A stretch of DNA of 64,000 nucleotides. Origin: Polytrichum commune. Taxonomy: Eukaryota; Streptophyta; Polytrichopsida; Polytrichales; Polytrichaceae. Below are positions 31,997 to 45,347 of the stretch, one piece after another. A program made the position numbers and the translations under genes. Where the stretch lies: contig OX485805.1 in assembly GCA_950295325.1 (NCBI GenBank), positions 44,478,758-44,542,757 on the forward strand, given 5' to 3'. The first letter of the stretch is position 1; each line of letters starts with the position of its first letter. The notes beneath the pieces were generated by a model. It was not told where the DNA came from. It did no database searches and was given only the letters and a program-made list of their open reading frames with translations.

Positions 31997-32267
31997 CTTA
32001 GTCGTTTTTTACTACTTTGATTTTAACAAAATGGTAAACAAAATGGCAAAATGATTTACCTGGCGCTAGGCATATCCACAACCACGTCGGCGTTTTCTGC
32101 CACATAGGACGCCACCTTGGCAAGAAGGTAAGTATTTTACCCACCCTAGTCCGTTCCCCCTATGTTGACCCTACGTGGACCCTATTGTGTCGTGACGGAG
32201 GGGTCCGTCACGACACGACACGACATGACGGCACGACACCGTCATGACGTCGCGATAGACAACCCTG

Positions 32268-33192
32268 TGCGTTTGAAGTTACTGTTGGCGATGCGGATGT
32301 GTATGTGGGGATTCATATTACACAGGATATTCCTGCTCGGCGGATTTACATTGATCAACAACGATTCACAGAGACTATTCTTGCCAGATATGGATTTCAG
32401 GATGCTCATACTGTGTCGACTCCCTGTGATCCTCATGTTTCTTTGAGTCATTCACCTGCAGGGGACACTGATACTCATGTTCCTCAATTTCCATACCAAG
32501 AAATTGTTGGATCCCTGCTCTATTTGGCTACTCATTCGCGGCCAGATATTGCTCATGCAGTCTCTGTGGTTGCGCAGTATGCTAGCAATTTTCGGGAAAT
32601 TCATTGTACTGCCGTCAAGAGGATCCTCAAGTATTTGCGGGGTACTACCGATTTTGCTCTCTGCTACTCGCGGGATTCTACCGAACCTCATTTGCTTACA
32701 GCTTTCACGGACGCTGATTATGCTGGTGACATTAATGACCGCAAGAGTAGGAGTGGCAGTCTTCTTTTTCTCAACAATGGGCCTGTCATTTGGCTCAGTC
32801 GCAAGCAACCGTGTACTGCTTCCTCCACGACAGAGTCGGAGTATGTCGCTGCTTCTCTCACAAGCAAGGAAGTTGTGTGGGCTAGGCGTCTTCTTGGCGA
32901 CATTGGTTTTTCTCAACCCCAGCCTACTCCACTCTACTCTGACAACCAATCTGCTATACGGCTTGTTCAAAATCCCGAGTTTCACAAGAGGACCAAACAC
33001 ATTGATGTGGTATTCCATCTTATTCGTGAATTTCAAACTCGTGGTGACATCTCTGTCTCCTATGTTCCTACCCGCCTTCAGTTGGCAGATATACTTACCA
33101 AAGCTCTTACTCCAAATGTTTTTCATAAGCTGCGCTCCGCACTCAATCTTACCAAGAAAGATTTTCATCAAGTGGGAGAATTTGGCTGTTAG
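32268..33192 (+). pseudogene. Copia pol, 3' part (RT end and RNase H)
   Basis: Continues RT after the hAT element: TVGDADVYVGIHITQDIPAR, then FPYQEIVGSLLYLATHSRPD. The RNase H domain follows with AFTDADYAGD, SSTTESEYVAAS and SDNQSAIRL (the D, E and D positions), and then the KHIDVVFHLIREF and LADILTKAL blocks typical of Copia. Stop TAG is at 33190-33192, 33 bp before the 3' LTR. No internal stops. The part is disconnected from the upstream frame only by the nested element. Confidence 0.92.
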
Positions 33193-33225
33193 TGCTTCAA
33201 TTCGTTCTTGGACAATGAGTGGGAG

Positions 33226-33496
33226 TATTGTTACGATTTAGCGTAGTTAGGGTTTGCATTGCCCAGAACGTAGAAGCTGGTAGAAGCAGGAATCTTCTAG
33301 GAGCTTCGTTGGTAGGTTACTAGTTAGTTGTTGAAGTAGTTACCATTTCTGTGTGCATAGGTATCAATCCTCTTCGTAGTTAGTGGTATTGTAACGATGA
33401 CCATCTGAGACATGTAAGGTGTAAAGTGAAGTAAAGAAGAGTTGATACACTGCTTGTGTGAACTATGGTGATTTGTCTGGTTCCACTGTTACAATA
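33226..33496 (+). repeat. Copia 3' LTR
   Basis: Starts TATTGTTACG and ends TTACAATA; followed by CCATT (target duplication). Confidence 0.95.
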
Positions 33497-34169
33497 CCAT
33501 TTATTAGGTTTTGACTGTTCATTTGAGAACTTTCAAATTAAACAAACATCCTCCTGGAGCCTTAGGATAGGAGCCAGTTGGAGCACTTAGATTCAAGCAT
33601 GACATCAATTTGGTACAGGACCCACATACACCCGTTTCAAAATAAGAGTGTCTTGTTTGGACTCCTGTCTGATTCATTCATTTAAAAAAAATAAAAAATC
33701 TCTTATGTCCGCAAGTGAACTGAGGTACTGAGTTGCTCAGGTTCTGGATGAGTTGTCAGGTTGTAGCTTGATTCTTGAAGAAGAGATTTTTGTCTTCAGC
33801 CTCTATGATCGGGGAGAACCGGCAGTTAGTTACAGATGAGCCGGTTGAGTTTGAGAAATAACCGGTTGAAGTTCAAGACTTCAGGAAAATTACCGATCAT
33901 TTTAGAGGAATTTATAGAATATACCCCAATTTAATAAAGGGAGACCGAAGGATGTCAACATGTGACCGGTTGGACTTGCAAACACTAGGATCTCAACCGA
34001 TTATCCCCAAAAATCTTCCCGATCACTGTTCAGGCCGAGCCACGCTGTTTTTCACTGCAAAAGTCTGAAGCGAAATGTTATTAACGAAATCTTAAAGGAT
34101 GCAGTCTTGCAATGGTCCATAACATCTATATAAGGCTTACAATCAGTTGGATGTGACCACAGCGAGCAG

Positions 34170-37100
34170 CAACCATTGAAACTAAGCAAGGCTGGGATGG
34201 AGGAAGTTGTCTCAGCCGTGTGTGAGGAGGCAGCAGCATCAGGTAGCACAGGTTTTTTTTCAGTTCAAGGAAGCAATCAGAGTGGGAAGCTGGGAGTAGA
34301 GGCTGCTGATGTTGCTGCAAGTGTTCTCATCAAACTTCTCATCGATATGTAGGTTGCAAAAACCTTTGCTACTTGTGCGTTCTCTAATTACATTCCGGTT
34401 CTGATGGTGCTTTTGAGCACTCTAGATACTGTGGGCAAGACCAATAAGTGACACTATGGATTTTACCTAAACTTTATGAACCTAATTCTAGATAGTTGCT
34501 CCAGCTTCTAGACAGTTTGTTGGCAAGATCACAAATCAATGATAGGTTTACTGGCTGGTGACAGGATGTATGTGGATCTGATTATTTACTTCTTTTATAA
34601 TATTTTGCAAGGCACAGATGTATGAAATTATGTCAGGACTGAATCAAATGTCTCTGTAGGTACATAGGAGACTCTCAGACTGCAGCACTTCTCACTCTGT
34701 CCTTGCTACAGGTATGAATTTATCTCAGCCTGATAGAAACACCAAGTGTGGCCTTGGCCCTTGGATCTTCTATGATTGGATATATGATATAGTGTGATGT
34801 TAGTTATACTTGGTCATGATTCTGCTCACAGAATGGATTATATGAAATATTAATGGAGTTTCAAAGGAAGTTGGTAGGTTTGATTCCCAGTTTCAGGCCC
34901 CTCCTCTCAACAGTTTCTTTTCCTCATCAATTATGGTGGCTTGACAGGGAATGCTAGCCTCTCGAGAAGCAGCTGTTCGGGTCCGTGCATTTGATCTAGT
35001 ACTAAATTTGTGCGTCCATGCCCACCTCCTGGAGCCGATGCAAAGTGAGGATCAAGCTTCTGTTGAAGAATCAAGTCAGCCTTCTCCCTTGACAGGCGGG
35101 TCCTTCTCATCAGTTTTATCAGCAAGCGATTTTCCTGTTGGAGAAAGAGAGAGGACTTTTCAGGAGAATGAAAGGGGTAAAGGGTTATCTGAGAAACCAG
35201 AAAGGGGAACACAGGCTGCGGTTGGTGTATTTGAGGCCTGGTTACTGGATATTGTCTGAAATGCTTCTCTACCTTGTTCAGGTACATCTCTGGAAGCCCT
35301 ATTTGCCAAAAGGCTTCCTTAATAGCAATATTGTTTGCAAGTATACAAAAATTTACAAGTTCATAGAACCCCACAAGCTTTTCAGAAAAATCTAATTCCC
35401 ATTGACCTGATTTTCCAGATGATAGTGGTTGGACTCTAGTTACAGTGCTAAATCATCTGAATTAAACCACAGGGTAGTTTTGTAAGAGGCTGTACAATTC
35501 AACCCTGTCAGTACAATTTCAACTGTTAACCCCTTTGATAGTGAGTGTTATATCAACAATGCCCTAGATTCTGCTCAATCACGTTTCAGCATAATTTAGG
35601 GCACTGTAAAATTGAACTCTTTGTACATGTCTTGTTGTACCTGTTGAGCATGAAGAACTCAAAACCCTCCTTGGAGTCAGCAAGCATAACGTTCAACTCT
35701 TTGTAGTGACGATATTGTTCGCTACTTCAGAGGAAATAGCTTACAGTTGAAGCTGATGGATGCGTTTCCCCAATCTTACAATCAGAAATAATTGCTGTGA
35801 TGAAATTCATTTCGACTTCAATCTCTAAAGCCTGTTTCTTGTTGGGCAGACTGAAGAGTTGGAGGAGGGAGTGTGGGCAGCGGCATTGAGCTGCCTCTTG
35901 TATCTGGTGTGTGACCGTGGCCGCATACGAAGGCAAAGATTGAATGGATTGGATATTCGTGTAAGAACTTTGCCTAAAGCATGTTGAGAAACTCTCACTT
36001 AGATTTTTTAATAAGAACTTCTGAAAGTGATGAGATTTTTCACCTCTGTATTGGTGTAGGGCTACTCTTTGTTCAACATATTGTAACACCAAAATTGATA
36101 GTTTAGGTTTAATGAAGTGATTCATTAGAGGAGTATGTGGTTAGGGTTTGATTTGTGTCACAGAGCATCCTATGTAAATTTAAGGGAGTTCTCAGCTTCA
36201 ATACGGCAACTAATTGCTCAGAATAAAAAATATACTAGATTTGAAAGGCTGCTATAAGAACTATCGTCTCATGACACAGGTAGATTTTATACTTATATGT
36301 ATACATGATCATTCCATGAGTGACAGGTATTGAGTTCGTTGTTGGAGGTTAGTTGGATGCATGCATGGGCAGAGGAGGTGCATAGTCGCCTTATACACAT
36401 GGCATGTAGCCTTCTGTACCGCCAGGCAGCAGGAGCAGGAGAGCTCAATAGTAAACCATCTCTTGATCTGGAGCAACTTTATCTCATGAGTGGTGTAGAA
36501 ACCATCTGTTCTGAGGTTATTATCTGCAACCTGCATCTCCTCCAATCAGATTATATGCTCTTATGTATATATGTATATATATGGGATTGTTAAATCGACA
36601 ATGTAGTTTGTTCAAACAGCCACAGAGACGTGTCCTGCAATCACATGACCTGTCAAAATTTGATTTTGCATTGCACATATGAAGAGGAGCAAGGTGTCCA
36701 AATTAGACCATGTGACACATCTATCTGGTCATTTAAACCAGTGTGTGGTCGATTTAACAATCCCCTACACACACACACACACATTCACACACATCAACAT
36801 GCATAAACTGTCTTGAAGAAATAGTAATAAGGTGCTTCATCTAGGCTGAAGTTCTACCTATCTGTTCGATGACCATCCTGATAAGCACTTACTTTACTGA
36901 GATCTAAACCTTCCTCATTAGTATCTCTGGATTGTGAGAATAACACATAGACATGGTTGTCAGAAAAAAAGTGCATGCTATATTATGTTATTTGTTAAAC
37001 GTTGGTTATATTCCTCCCATGCTCTCTTGTTAATTTCTCGTTGGGTTCCCAGTGTTAGTGTCTTTGTTGGTTGTAATGAATAAAGTTAAATGCTGTTTAA

Positions 37101-39831
37101 GACAAGTTTTTCCAGTGTCCTATCACTACTTTCCAGATGTTTTTGGACCTTTGGACTATTGATGAAACCATAATTCATAATCCCAGTTCAATTCATTCCA
37201 ATAGATTTCAATCTTACAATAGTTTCTTCCATTTCTATGGAGCTTACACATTCTACTTCGTTTTTGGGCAGCTTCTAGAAGATATCATGGCATCATTGGA
37301 CTTGCTGGCATCCACTTACATGCACCCTGATTCTAGTTTTGAGCATCTCATCAAGGTGACCATGATTAGTCAGGGCTTAAGTAGTCCGGATGTAAGTGGC
37401 AGTGGCCTGGTCTCTCGTGATAGGCCTCTTGACCCAGCGTTAGTTACCAAGGCTTGGGCAACACTGAGGAAACTTCTTCATTCCTCAAATCCCTTGTGCC
37501 GTTCAAATGGTTATGCATGGCTACTTGAGCTCCTATCTGCAGAAATGGCACATGGAGGCTCAAAGCAAGCCAGTAAGTTGAACACCTATGCACTGCAGAG
37601 GCAATTTCCTGATTGGCATGGCTGGAAAGGGCTACAGAATTAGATTTCACTGACAAGACGAGTGAGACACCAACTATCTCATCAACTGCCCGTTTGTTAT
37701 GTGGCCTATTGAAAGCAAAAGAACCAGTTATAAGGCGAGGATTTGTGCTTGTTCTTGAGAAACTTTTGCTGCATTGTCAGCGGCCAGGATTGGAGCTGGA
37801 GAATTCGCTCCCATTTGCTGTTGACGGAGAGCCCAAAGATGGGTCCAGATCTATGGGGGTGGAAGACCGTGCACTTCCTATGCTGGGGCTTATGAATGGA
37901 GCATTGTGGCAAGTCATCTCAGCCAATGACACAGACTGCATAAACATCTTGCAGGTACCTAAGTCATGACATCACATTCACATATCTATCATTTTTTGAG
38001 CCAAATGTTGTCTTTTGCTATAACTAGGACAACAGGAAAGGTGCACAAGAAATGGCACATTTTATTATCCGGTCTTGGAGAAGGTACCAAGCAAGATGGG
38101 CTCTCTACTGCAGTCCAGCGTCCCAGCAGGTAGTAGATGTATAAGAAAATGAAACAAAAATACAAGTTGTACCTCTTGACGAAGATAAGTAAACACTGAG
38201 AAAGAAGAAGTGTTTAGCCATTAGAAGATCCTAGATGTCCATTTTGGGCCTGAAGATGTTGTACGGAGGTGTGTAAGTTACTTGTTAGAAAAATGACCAC
38301 ATCACAATATCAATTCATTTATTGATTACATTCCTGCAATTGGACCCATACATGTATATAACAGACATATAGGGTTATCGGGCTCATAAAAATGTCTGAA
38401 GCTTATAGTCATACCACGTATATATTGTTGCCATTGTCACATCTGACCATACTTTCACTTTCTTAGGTGATTTGTTTTTATTTGCATTTTTAGTCTCGTA
38501 GACTGGGTAAATCTGGAATTTGAATACTTGGATGCTTGTGCAAACTGGCAGAAAGGCTATGCAATGGTAGATTGCAAGGTGTTTCCATACTTCTTACCAG
38601 GCCTCTGTTCCATATTCGATTTCAAATAGTGATCATTGGATTTTTTGCAGATGTGCAATATGATGTTTTCTCAGCTGTGTGTAAAGTGCCCGCAACCTGA
38701 GGTATCATCACCATCTGGCAAACAGACTCTGAGCGGAAGAATGGAACTGAGCTCAATACCAGACAACACTAAAGGTCGAGAAACATTGGTTCCCGATTAT
38801 CGAAGATTATTGAATAGTAACATGATCAGCAACAATCTCATCAATATGAATGGCAACTATGTCAGCCTCTATGATAATGGACAGGACTGCTCAATGGCGG
38901 CAATGTTATTGAACGGACAAGCTGCTGCTCCAGTATCTTTAGTTGCAAACATGCCCACAGCTCTTCTGTATTGGCCTCTGATGCAGCTTGCAAGCTCTGC
39001 CAATGAAGATGTGGCACTTGGAGTCGCTGTTGGGAGTAGAGGAGGGGGATCTATACAAGGAGGAGCTTGTGATGTCCGGGCTGCCCTTTTACTGCTTCTC
39101 ATTGGGAAGTGTAGTACCTACCAGGCCGCCTTGGATGAGGTTGGTGGTGAAGAGCTTTTGAGGTACTTCATGAGTGCTTAACACACGATTCCTTCCTGTA
39201 AAGCAGACAAATGAATGCAATGTGAAAATATTTTTGACAATCCAGCAGTACTACAATATGATCTAAATATTTGTACACTCCGTTTTTTCTTATTTATGTA
39301 AGCTACACCAAGGCAATGCTTTTGAAGTCTTTTTGAGAGATTTTGTGTCCGGTGCTTGCCAGCATCTAAGACACCGAACATCTTTTCTGGAGCCATGTAT
39401 ATCTGTTTGCATAGTTGTCAAGGAGCTGTAATGAAGTTTTGGTTAACCAATCTGGGCTTTGGGTAAACAGGGGCCTTCTGTATGACTCAGACGCACGTAT
39501 TGCATATTACACATCTGCATTTTTACTGAAGAGGATGATGAGAGAGGAGCCAGAGGCCTATCAGCGGATGCTTCAGAACTTGGTTTTCAAAGCTCAACAG
39601 GTAATGCATGACAAGTAGAAGTTTTGTGGCAGATTTACACTTTTGCCTAATATGCACTTGATTTCTTGAGGAAGGATAGATCACAAAAGTGTTTGCTAAT
39701 CCAAATGTGGTAGCTGACAAACTTGATGGGGTGGTCTTGAAACAGAGCAACACGAAAAGCTATTGGAAAATCCGTATTTGCAAATGCTGGGTATCCTCCA
39801 GTTATCCAGTGAAATGGGGAATACTCTGTAA
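34170..39831 (+). pseudogene. multi-exon conserved plant protein (At3g12590-like), 5'-incomplete and frameshifted
   Basis: Conserved exons joined at good splice sites: to 34348 (GVEAADVAASVLIKLLIDM), 34660-34711, about 34949-35280 (EAAVRVRAFDLVLNLCVHAH), 35850-35960 (EEGVWAAALSCLLYLVCDRG), 36327-36515, 37272-37954, 38651-39162 (ANMPTALLYWPLMQLASSAN), 39471-39600 (YYTSAFLLKRMMREEPEAYQ) and 39748-39831 (LLENPYLQMLGILQLSSEMG, then TAA). They match, from memory, a large plant protein of unknown function (Arabidopsis At3g12590 type). Faults: a frameshift near 35256-35262 (EAWLLDI, then EMLLYLVQ in another frame), another near 37590-37640 with a stop, apparent loss of sequence between 36515 and 37272, and no N-terminal half upstream of 34170. 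Introns are kept, so it is not a retrocopy. Either a decaying duplicate or a real gene with assembly errors. Confidence 0.7.
36583..36764. mobile_element. MITE-like element in an intron
   Basis: About 182 bp starting GGGATTGTTAAATCGAC and ending in its near-exact reverse complement, GTCGATTTAACAATCCC. It is flanked by TATATA on the left and ACACAC microsatellite on the right. No clear target duplication. Confidence 0.7.
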
Positions 39832-42800
39832 GAGCCGGTTGTGGAGGTGGCTCTTGGATCCGATCGGGAGGGAGCATTCCAATAAATTCCTCAAAGTCAG
39901 ATGAACGCATACACCCCTGTATATTGTTTTTCTTGCCTACCCTGCACAGAGAAGCAGGCAATGGCCTTGTGTGCTAGGTGCAGACAGAAATCACTCTTGC
40001 TACCTTTCTGTGACGTGTACTCTGCATCATGAGTCTACTTTTTCTTCAAGCACCTCATCAGCAGGACTCATATTACAAGCAACTGCACCATTAACTTATT
40101 AGACTACTCCTCCCTGTAAGCTGCTCCTCACTGTAAACTATCTCATATCTGTAATCAGAAGTTTTTAGTACAACAATTGACCACGAAGACTTTGTTATCA
40201 AATTACAGTATGTCACTGGACCAGTATTGTGAATATGGTTCAGGAGCCAGGGTAAGTACCCCTTCACTTGTGTTGTGTGGTATATACATAACGAAGCAAG
40301 TAAACAACATTAATTAACAGCGTGTAAATATCTCCAGCACATCGAGGGTTGTACAGCTGTGGATACTAAATTTCGAAACCAAATATTATGGCATCTATAA
40401 TGTAATCTTGGAAGCACTTTCAAGCGTAACATTCATGCAAGAGTAGAAGTGTGATATTGAAGGTCTAAGTTTTTACAATCAGGAGATTAATAAAATACGT
40501 ATGATTTGCTCAATGAGCAAGCAGGTCACCAATTATACCCTGTTTTGTACAAAATACTCAGTACCGTTCGATTATCTGGATGGAGCTTACATACATTTCT
40601 CTCCTGTTGTAAGTTCCTACTTGCCTGGAGGACATATGAATCAATGATGAGTTCTATATATTTGTTCCTTGTTATTTGTTACAATTTTTTATTAGTGTTG
40701 TTATGCTGAACACACAATTAATCTACTTCATTTAATGATAGAAGGAGTGGATTTTAGGATCGCCAGGTTCCATAAACTGTAAATACTATACAGTTATGAT
40801 GTGAAATAACCTTGTGCAAGTATAATGTAATCCGGGCTCTTTGTGTTCTGTGCAGAGATTTTATCACAGGTAACCTGTTTGAAGAAGAGCTCTATTCTAC
40901 AAATTGGCATCAAGGTTCTTGCAAGACCTTGTGTTGAGGACGCATCACAGGATTTAGGTGTTTCTATCCCATGATCTCTGGAGTACAACTTCATATGACC
41001 AAAATGTTCAATAAATCAAAAACTCTCAACAGGAAGGATCCAGGGTCTTGTTGGTGTCCAATCAGAAACATTCTTGCTCGTTTGATTTCATATTTGGATT
41101 GTTCAGTTTGAGGTCAGTTACCACTCTATTTGACTCTTCCTGTGTACATAATGATGGGAACTGTGTATTTCAACTCCCCGGACTGAAATGTAGCAATTTT
41201 GCTCCTTCAGTGGTAGAAGATGGATGGATTTACCTTCAGTTTTTCTTACAGTGCAAGGAGTGTAATCATGTCATTTGCCATTATTCAGATCTGAAGTGAG
41301 ATTTGAAAATCTCTTACAAGGGGCCATTTACCCTTGTCTATAAAGATCTTCAAGGCCAGTAGATCATTTGAAGATTGTAGATGCCTATGTTCACTAACGT
41401 ATTTCCAGATTTATGATGAGTTCCACATAATTTCTCAATCCGGATGGATTGCAACATGTGATAGGAAATTAGAGTGTTCTTCAATTATTGAGGTGTCATT
41501 TCTGTAAAGCCTTGCACAATATCTTTAATTTGTGGGTCACTGTTGTACTTTTATGTTGTTATTGTCCCTACTTACGAGTTGAAGTGGGTATGTTGCTGGT
41601 GTAGGCCCCAACTGTTGATTCCCAAGTCCTGGTTATAAAACTCGTTTGTTAACTTTGCTGAGGTTCTAGGCCAGCTAGCAAGGGAAGGTATCTGCCAGTG
41701 TTGTCCAAGGGTTAACTGTGACATGGAAGGCAAAATATTTGGTTACTTCCTTTTTCAGAGCAAGCAGTCAATGAAAGCCAACATTGCTTAAAGAACTCTT
41801 TGAATAGTTTGGTCACAATTCTAGCTAGTGGTACTCATTATTGAAAGAAAAGAAGTGTACATCTATGTCGATCAGAAGAATGTCTTTAATTATTTAGAAA
41901 GGAAGAAGTGACATGAATGTGAAAACTCTATGTGAAAATTTACTATCGTAAAGCATTGCAGATCTGACCCACAACATATGACACTTACGGTTTTAGAAAT
42001 GTTGAGCTACGCAAAAATGTTGGAACTTGCAAAGTCATTTATGTAAGCTTATTAAAAATCTTCCAAAATGTCTCAAGAGAGTGACCTTGTGCATTTTAGA
42101 GTGAAAGAACAACCACATCATTTGGCATGATATTCAAAGAAAAAATGTTTTGTGCTGGCCTAATTAAGATTCATTACAAAAGATTGCCACTTCTGAAAAA
42201 GATAAGAAGTCTACCTCCCTCAAAACATGTCCAAGCAATTGAGCTACAACACTATAACTTGATGAGTTGCAAGTCAGACTTGCTGAAGACAAGTCTAAAA
42301 CTTAGCACTCTTGCAAATTTAGCAATGGACTTTAATTCTTGAAGCCCCAAAAAAGGGCCCAAGGATTGGATAATTGTTGATTCAAGCAAAGAAAAGCTTT
42401 AAAGACTAATTAATAAGTTGAAAGCAAAAAAACACTTACAAGAGCTCGTATGTTTCCAGCATAACGCATCCTTACATCTAATCCAAAATCACCAAATTTC
42501 ACCTAAGTAGGTTACAAAGAAGGCATCCACGATGAACTCGCGATCACCATGCCCCGGAAGTATAATACATGACATGCTATTACTGTACATTATGTCTTTT
42601 GCATTCAACATAATTAGACATTCATTTGATGAGCTATACATTTCTAATAAAAAATTGATTTAAAATCTCATACATTTATGTTGTTGTGATTGTTCCATTC
42701 TACACATGTCAAATTGTCCCATCGTACATAATATCCAATTATTCTTTCTACACAATTTCCAATTATCCTATTATACATATATCCACTTGTCCTTTTTTTT

Positions 42801-42833
42801 TTAAAGACAAAAAACCAACACAGCCAACGCCAA
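39832..42833. other. non-coding flank
   Basis: No gene is supported; short unconnected frames only. Confidence 0.5.
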
Positions 42834-43093
42834 ATGAATAGAACAAGAAAAGAGAAAACAGGCCTAGAGGAGGCCGACCCTCGGGCACGAAACACCGCCA
42901 CGTGGAAGAAACCAAGACTGACCCAAACTGCCGACTGGCCCGGACCCACCAAGCAAGCACTACCCCCACCCCACCGGCCAAGGACACCCCCTTCTTCCCA
43001 CCTGCAAGCGGAGGATAGATCGATCTCGAGCTTGAAGATCGATAACAAGCGGAGGATAGATCGATATCGAACTGGGATCGACATAGCACCGAG

Positions 43094-43412
43094 GATGGCC
43101 ATGCTACCAATTACAGGAGAAGCTGCCGAGGAGTGGCCGCAGGATTTTGACCCGGGCGAAGCTGAGAATGACCGAAACATCCGCAACCCTAATTCAATTG
43201 GAGCAGACTTCGTTGAGGCTGAGGATGACGATCCAGCTCCCGAGGTCGGAATTGCTGCGGTCGTGGCAGAAATTCATAGACCAATCGCTCATGCAGTGCC
43301 GGATAACCCCATAATCGAGTATGAGGAGGGCTTTATTCCTTGGGGAGATGTCAACCTGCCGGATGTACATCGCAAGAGCTCCGCCCTAGCCTCTACATGC
43401 CTCCACCTGTAA
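43094..43412 (+). CDS. small acidic ORF, unknown, related to ORF at 48.8 kb
   Basis: ATG in GAGGATGGCC context, 105 codons rich in Asp, Glu and Pro, reading MAMLPITGEAAEEWPQDFDP, then IHRPIAHAVP, EYEEGFIPWGD and NLPDVHR. The frame is open upstream to 42834, but that part (Arg/Pro-rich, after a poly-T run) looks like repeat. The end resembles the C-terminus of the ORF at 48796-49086 (IHHPVVDVP, ERGFLPNWED), which suggests a small repeated family. Function unknown. Confidence 0.35.
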
Positions 43413-45119
43413 TTGAAGATTCACCTGAATCGCCTCGGAATTAAGTTGAAGCTGTTGTATTGCCATGAACATCTGTGCCATTTCTGTGCCGAGGCATAAT
43501 TGAGGTCTACAAAGTTCCTGCATCGGTAAACGCATCTAAATATGTTCAAAACTGGATAGAGAGCCATTTTTGGATCAATTTTCGTAAAGACATCTTCTCT
43601 AGCATTTGGAATATCTAGTTTGAGTGATCTCCCACCATCTGCCGTTCATCTCGCACACTCGCACAGGCTCATAGTGTACAGGTTCATGCGGATCAGTAGA
43701 GGTCTACTCTCATTAAGTGTTCAGTTTGTTTATACTCGTAGCATGATATATAAAAGATTGTGCAGCAGCAATTCCATGTTTGTAAATATTTTATTCTAAG
43801 TCAAGTTCAATGCTTCTGCTATGCTTTTACTCTGTGGAAATAAATGAGAAATGAATGCTATTACTAACTTCACACCTTTCTCTCTTACTGTGGGCACCAG
43901 TGTATACACCCTAGCGAAAATACACCAGATCATCCGACCAAGCCTCATGATAATGAATTTATGTGCAACCGAACCTGCTATCGCATTCCATGACACCTCC
44001 ATCGGCATCAATGTCTGGGGAATGTCTCCACTCAGTCATTACATCTGCAGCACCAACACTTGCACATTGATGAAGTGTTGCATTGTAGCTGCATGTGCTT
44101 TGAAGGAGAAGTCCCCAGGTAAGAATATCACTAAGTGAGTAAGTGAAAATTGACCACTAAATGGGATATAAATTAGATACTATATCATAATACCTAGTGA
44201 GTAGTGCACACAGATGACTTATTTTGTGATGATCACCAGAATTGCTACAATGTCTTTCAGGAAGCGAATGAAATTGCGTTCTATGATAAGAACTACACCA
44301 CATGTATTTTAAATCATAAAACCTTGCAGGTAAACCAAATTAGATAATATATATAGCACTCTCACAATTGGAGCTTCTCACCCATCTCACTATTACCTGC
44401 ATGTACAGCTCCAAGCTAAGAGTACCAATGTTTGTAAGACGTTATGGGGTGAATGACATACGTCTGGGTGGCCTGACGTCTAGAGTGAATGAGGCATAGA
44501 AATAAGCTCTCCACAGGGAGCTTTGAGAAGCTCTAGTCAGAAGGAGTTACTGAAAGATGAATGTCATAAGCAGAAACCACATTTAAGTTGACAACGATGC
44601 AAGATCCTGATCACAATGAGTTGAAATTGATGTATACGTACCATGGCACAATTAATGCTGAATCCTGAACCCCAACTGACAGATTTCGGAGCTGTTAGCG
44701 CCACTTACTCTGGAGTCCAACTGGGCTCACCTACTGAACAGCATGAGATTCCACGACTCTAGATCAGAACAGAATGAAAAATGATCTTGCCACTCTTACA
44801 CGATTAATGCGATGGAATAACGTCATCTACACTTCTAAATTAAAGCTCATGAAGTTGGATCGGACACAAGAATTGAGACAATTTCGATCCACATTGATCA
44901 CCCATACATGATTTGAAGCTCCTCAGAATAGTACAGTGGACTTTAATCTACTCTGCACAAGTATGCATTTCTATACCAATTAGCTACAAGCTTGTGCAAC
45001 AATTTCGTGTACATTTTTTTGTCTTCACACTTAAGTTCACTCTTAATATTTTTACTTGCATGAGTGTAAGTGTGCCCATGTGTGTGATTCTGATACCCCT
45101 CTCATAGTAGAGTTATCCA
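43413..45119. other. non-coding stretch
   Basis: No gene is supported. Open frames near 43.85-44.14 kb show no known domain. Confidence 0.45.
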
Positions 45120-45347
45120 TTAATTCAAAGGTCATTCAACGGGAGATTTGGTCGGGAGTTGGTTGTTTTTCATACAAACAATTTCACGTTCGGTAAGTTT
45201 TCGGTGCATGTTCGGTATCAGTGAGAAGGTTCTCCTTTATCCAAACCTCCACACTGACCCCAAGCATGTACAGATAACTCACCGAACATGGAAAGTGCTG
45301 TATGCAAGACAACCAACTCCCAACCAAAATTTCGGAGGTTGAATTAA
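45120..45347. mobile_element. foldback element (long imperfect inverted repeat)
   Basis: 228 bp that fold on themselves: left half TTAATTCAA...GGGAGTTGGTTGT...CATGTTCGGT; right half is the imperfect reverse complement, ending TTGAATTAA. Typical of foldback MITEs or microRNA-like hairpin loci. Confidence 0.8.

Larger units (their letters stand above)
31061..32275. mobile_element. non-autonomous hAT-type DNA element inserted in Copia RT
   Basis: The element spans 31069-32267 (1199 bp), bounded by the 8-bp target duplication TGCGTTTG at 31061-31068 and 32268-32275, typical of hAT. The terminal inverted repeats begin CAGGGTTGTCTAT (13 bp exact at 31069-31081 and 32255-32267). Subterminal GTCACGAC/GTCGTGAC words recur near both ends, as expected for transposase-binding sites. 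No transposase gene is inside. Skipping it puts the RT frame back in register. Confidence 0.93.
27073..33501 (+). mobile_element. Copia-type LTR retrotransposon with nested hAT element
   Basis: A complete element is bounded by 5-bp target duplications CCATT at 27073-27077 and 33497-33501. LTRs are 27078-27358 (281 bp) and 33226-33496 (271 bp). They differ by one 10-bp indel and, by eye, one substitution (T/C in CCTCTTYGTA), so insertion was recent. The termini are TATTGT and ACAATA, not TG and CA. A purine-rich AGTGGGAG precedes the 3' LTR. The gene order gag, protease, integrase, RT, RNase H is Copia type. The element is inactive through an integrase active-site change, a frameshift near 29.86 kb and a 1.2-kb hAT insertion in RT. 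Confidence 0.95.

Noticed and set aside
31262..32054. Long open frames on both strands (Gly/Asp/Ala- or Pro/Arg-rich)
   Set aside because: They are read-throughs of the C-rich minisatellite in the hAT element; all frames are open because the unit lacks stops.
32452..33241. Open frames overlapping the Copia RNase H on both strands
   Set aside because: Shadows of the real plus-strand pol frame, which carries all conserved motifs.
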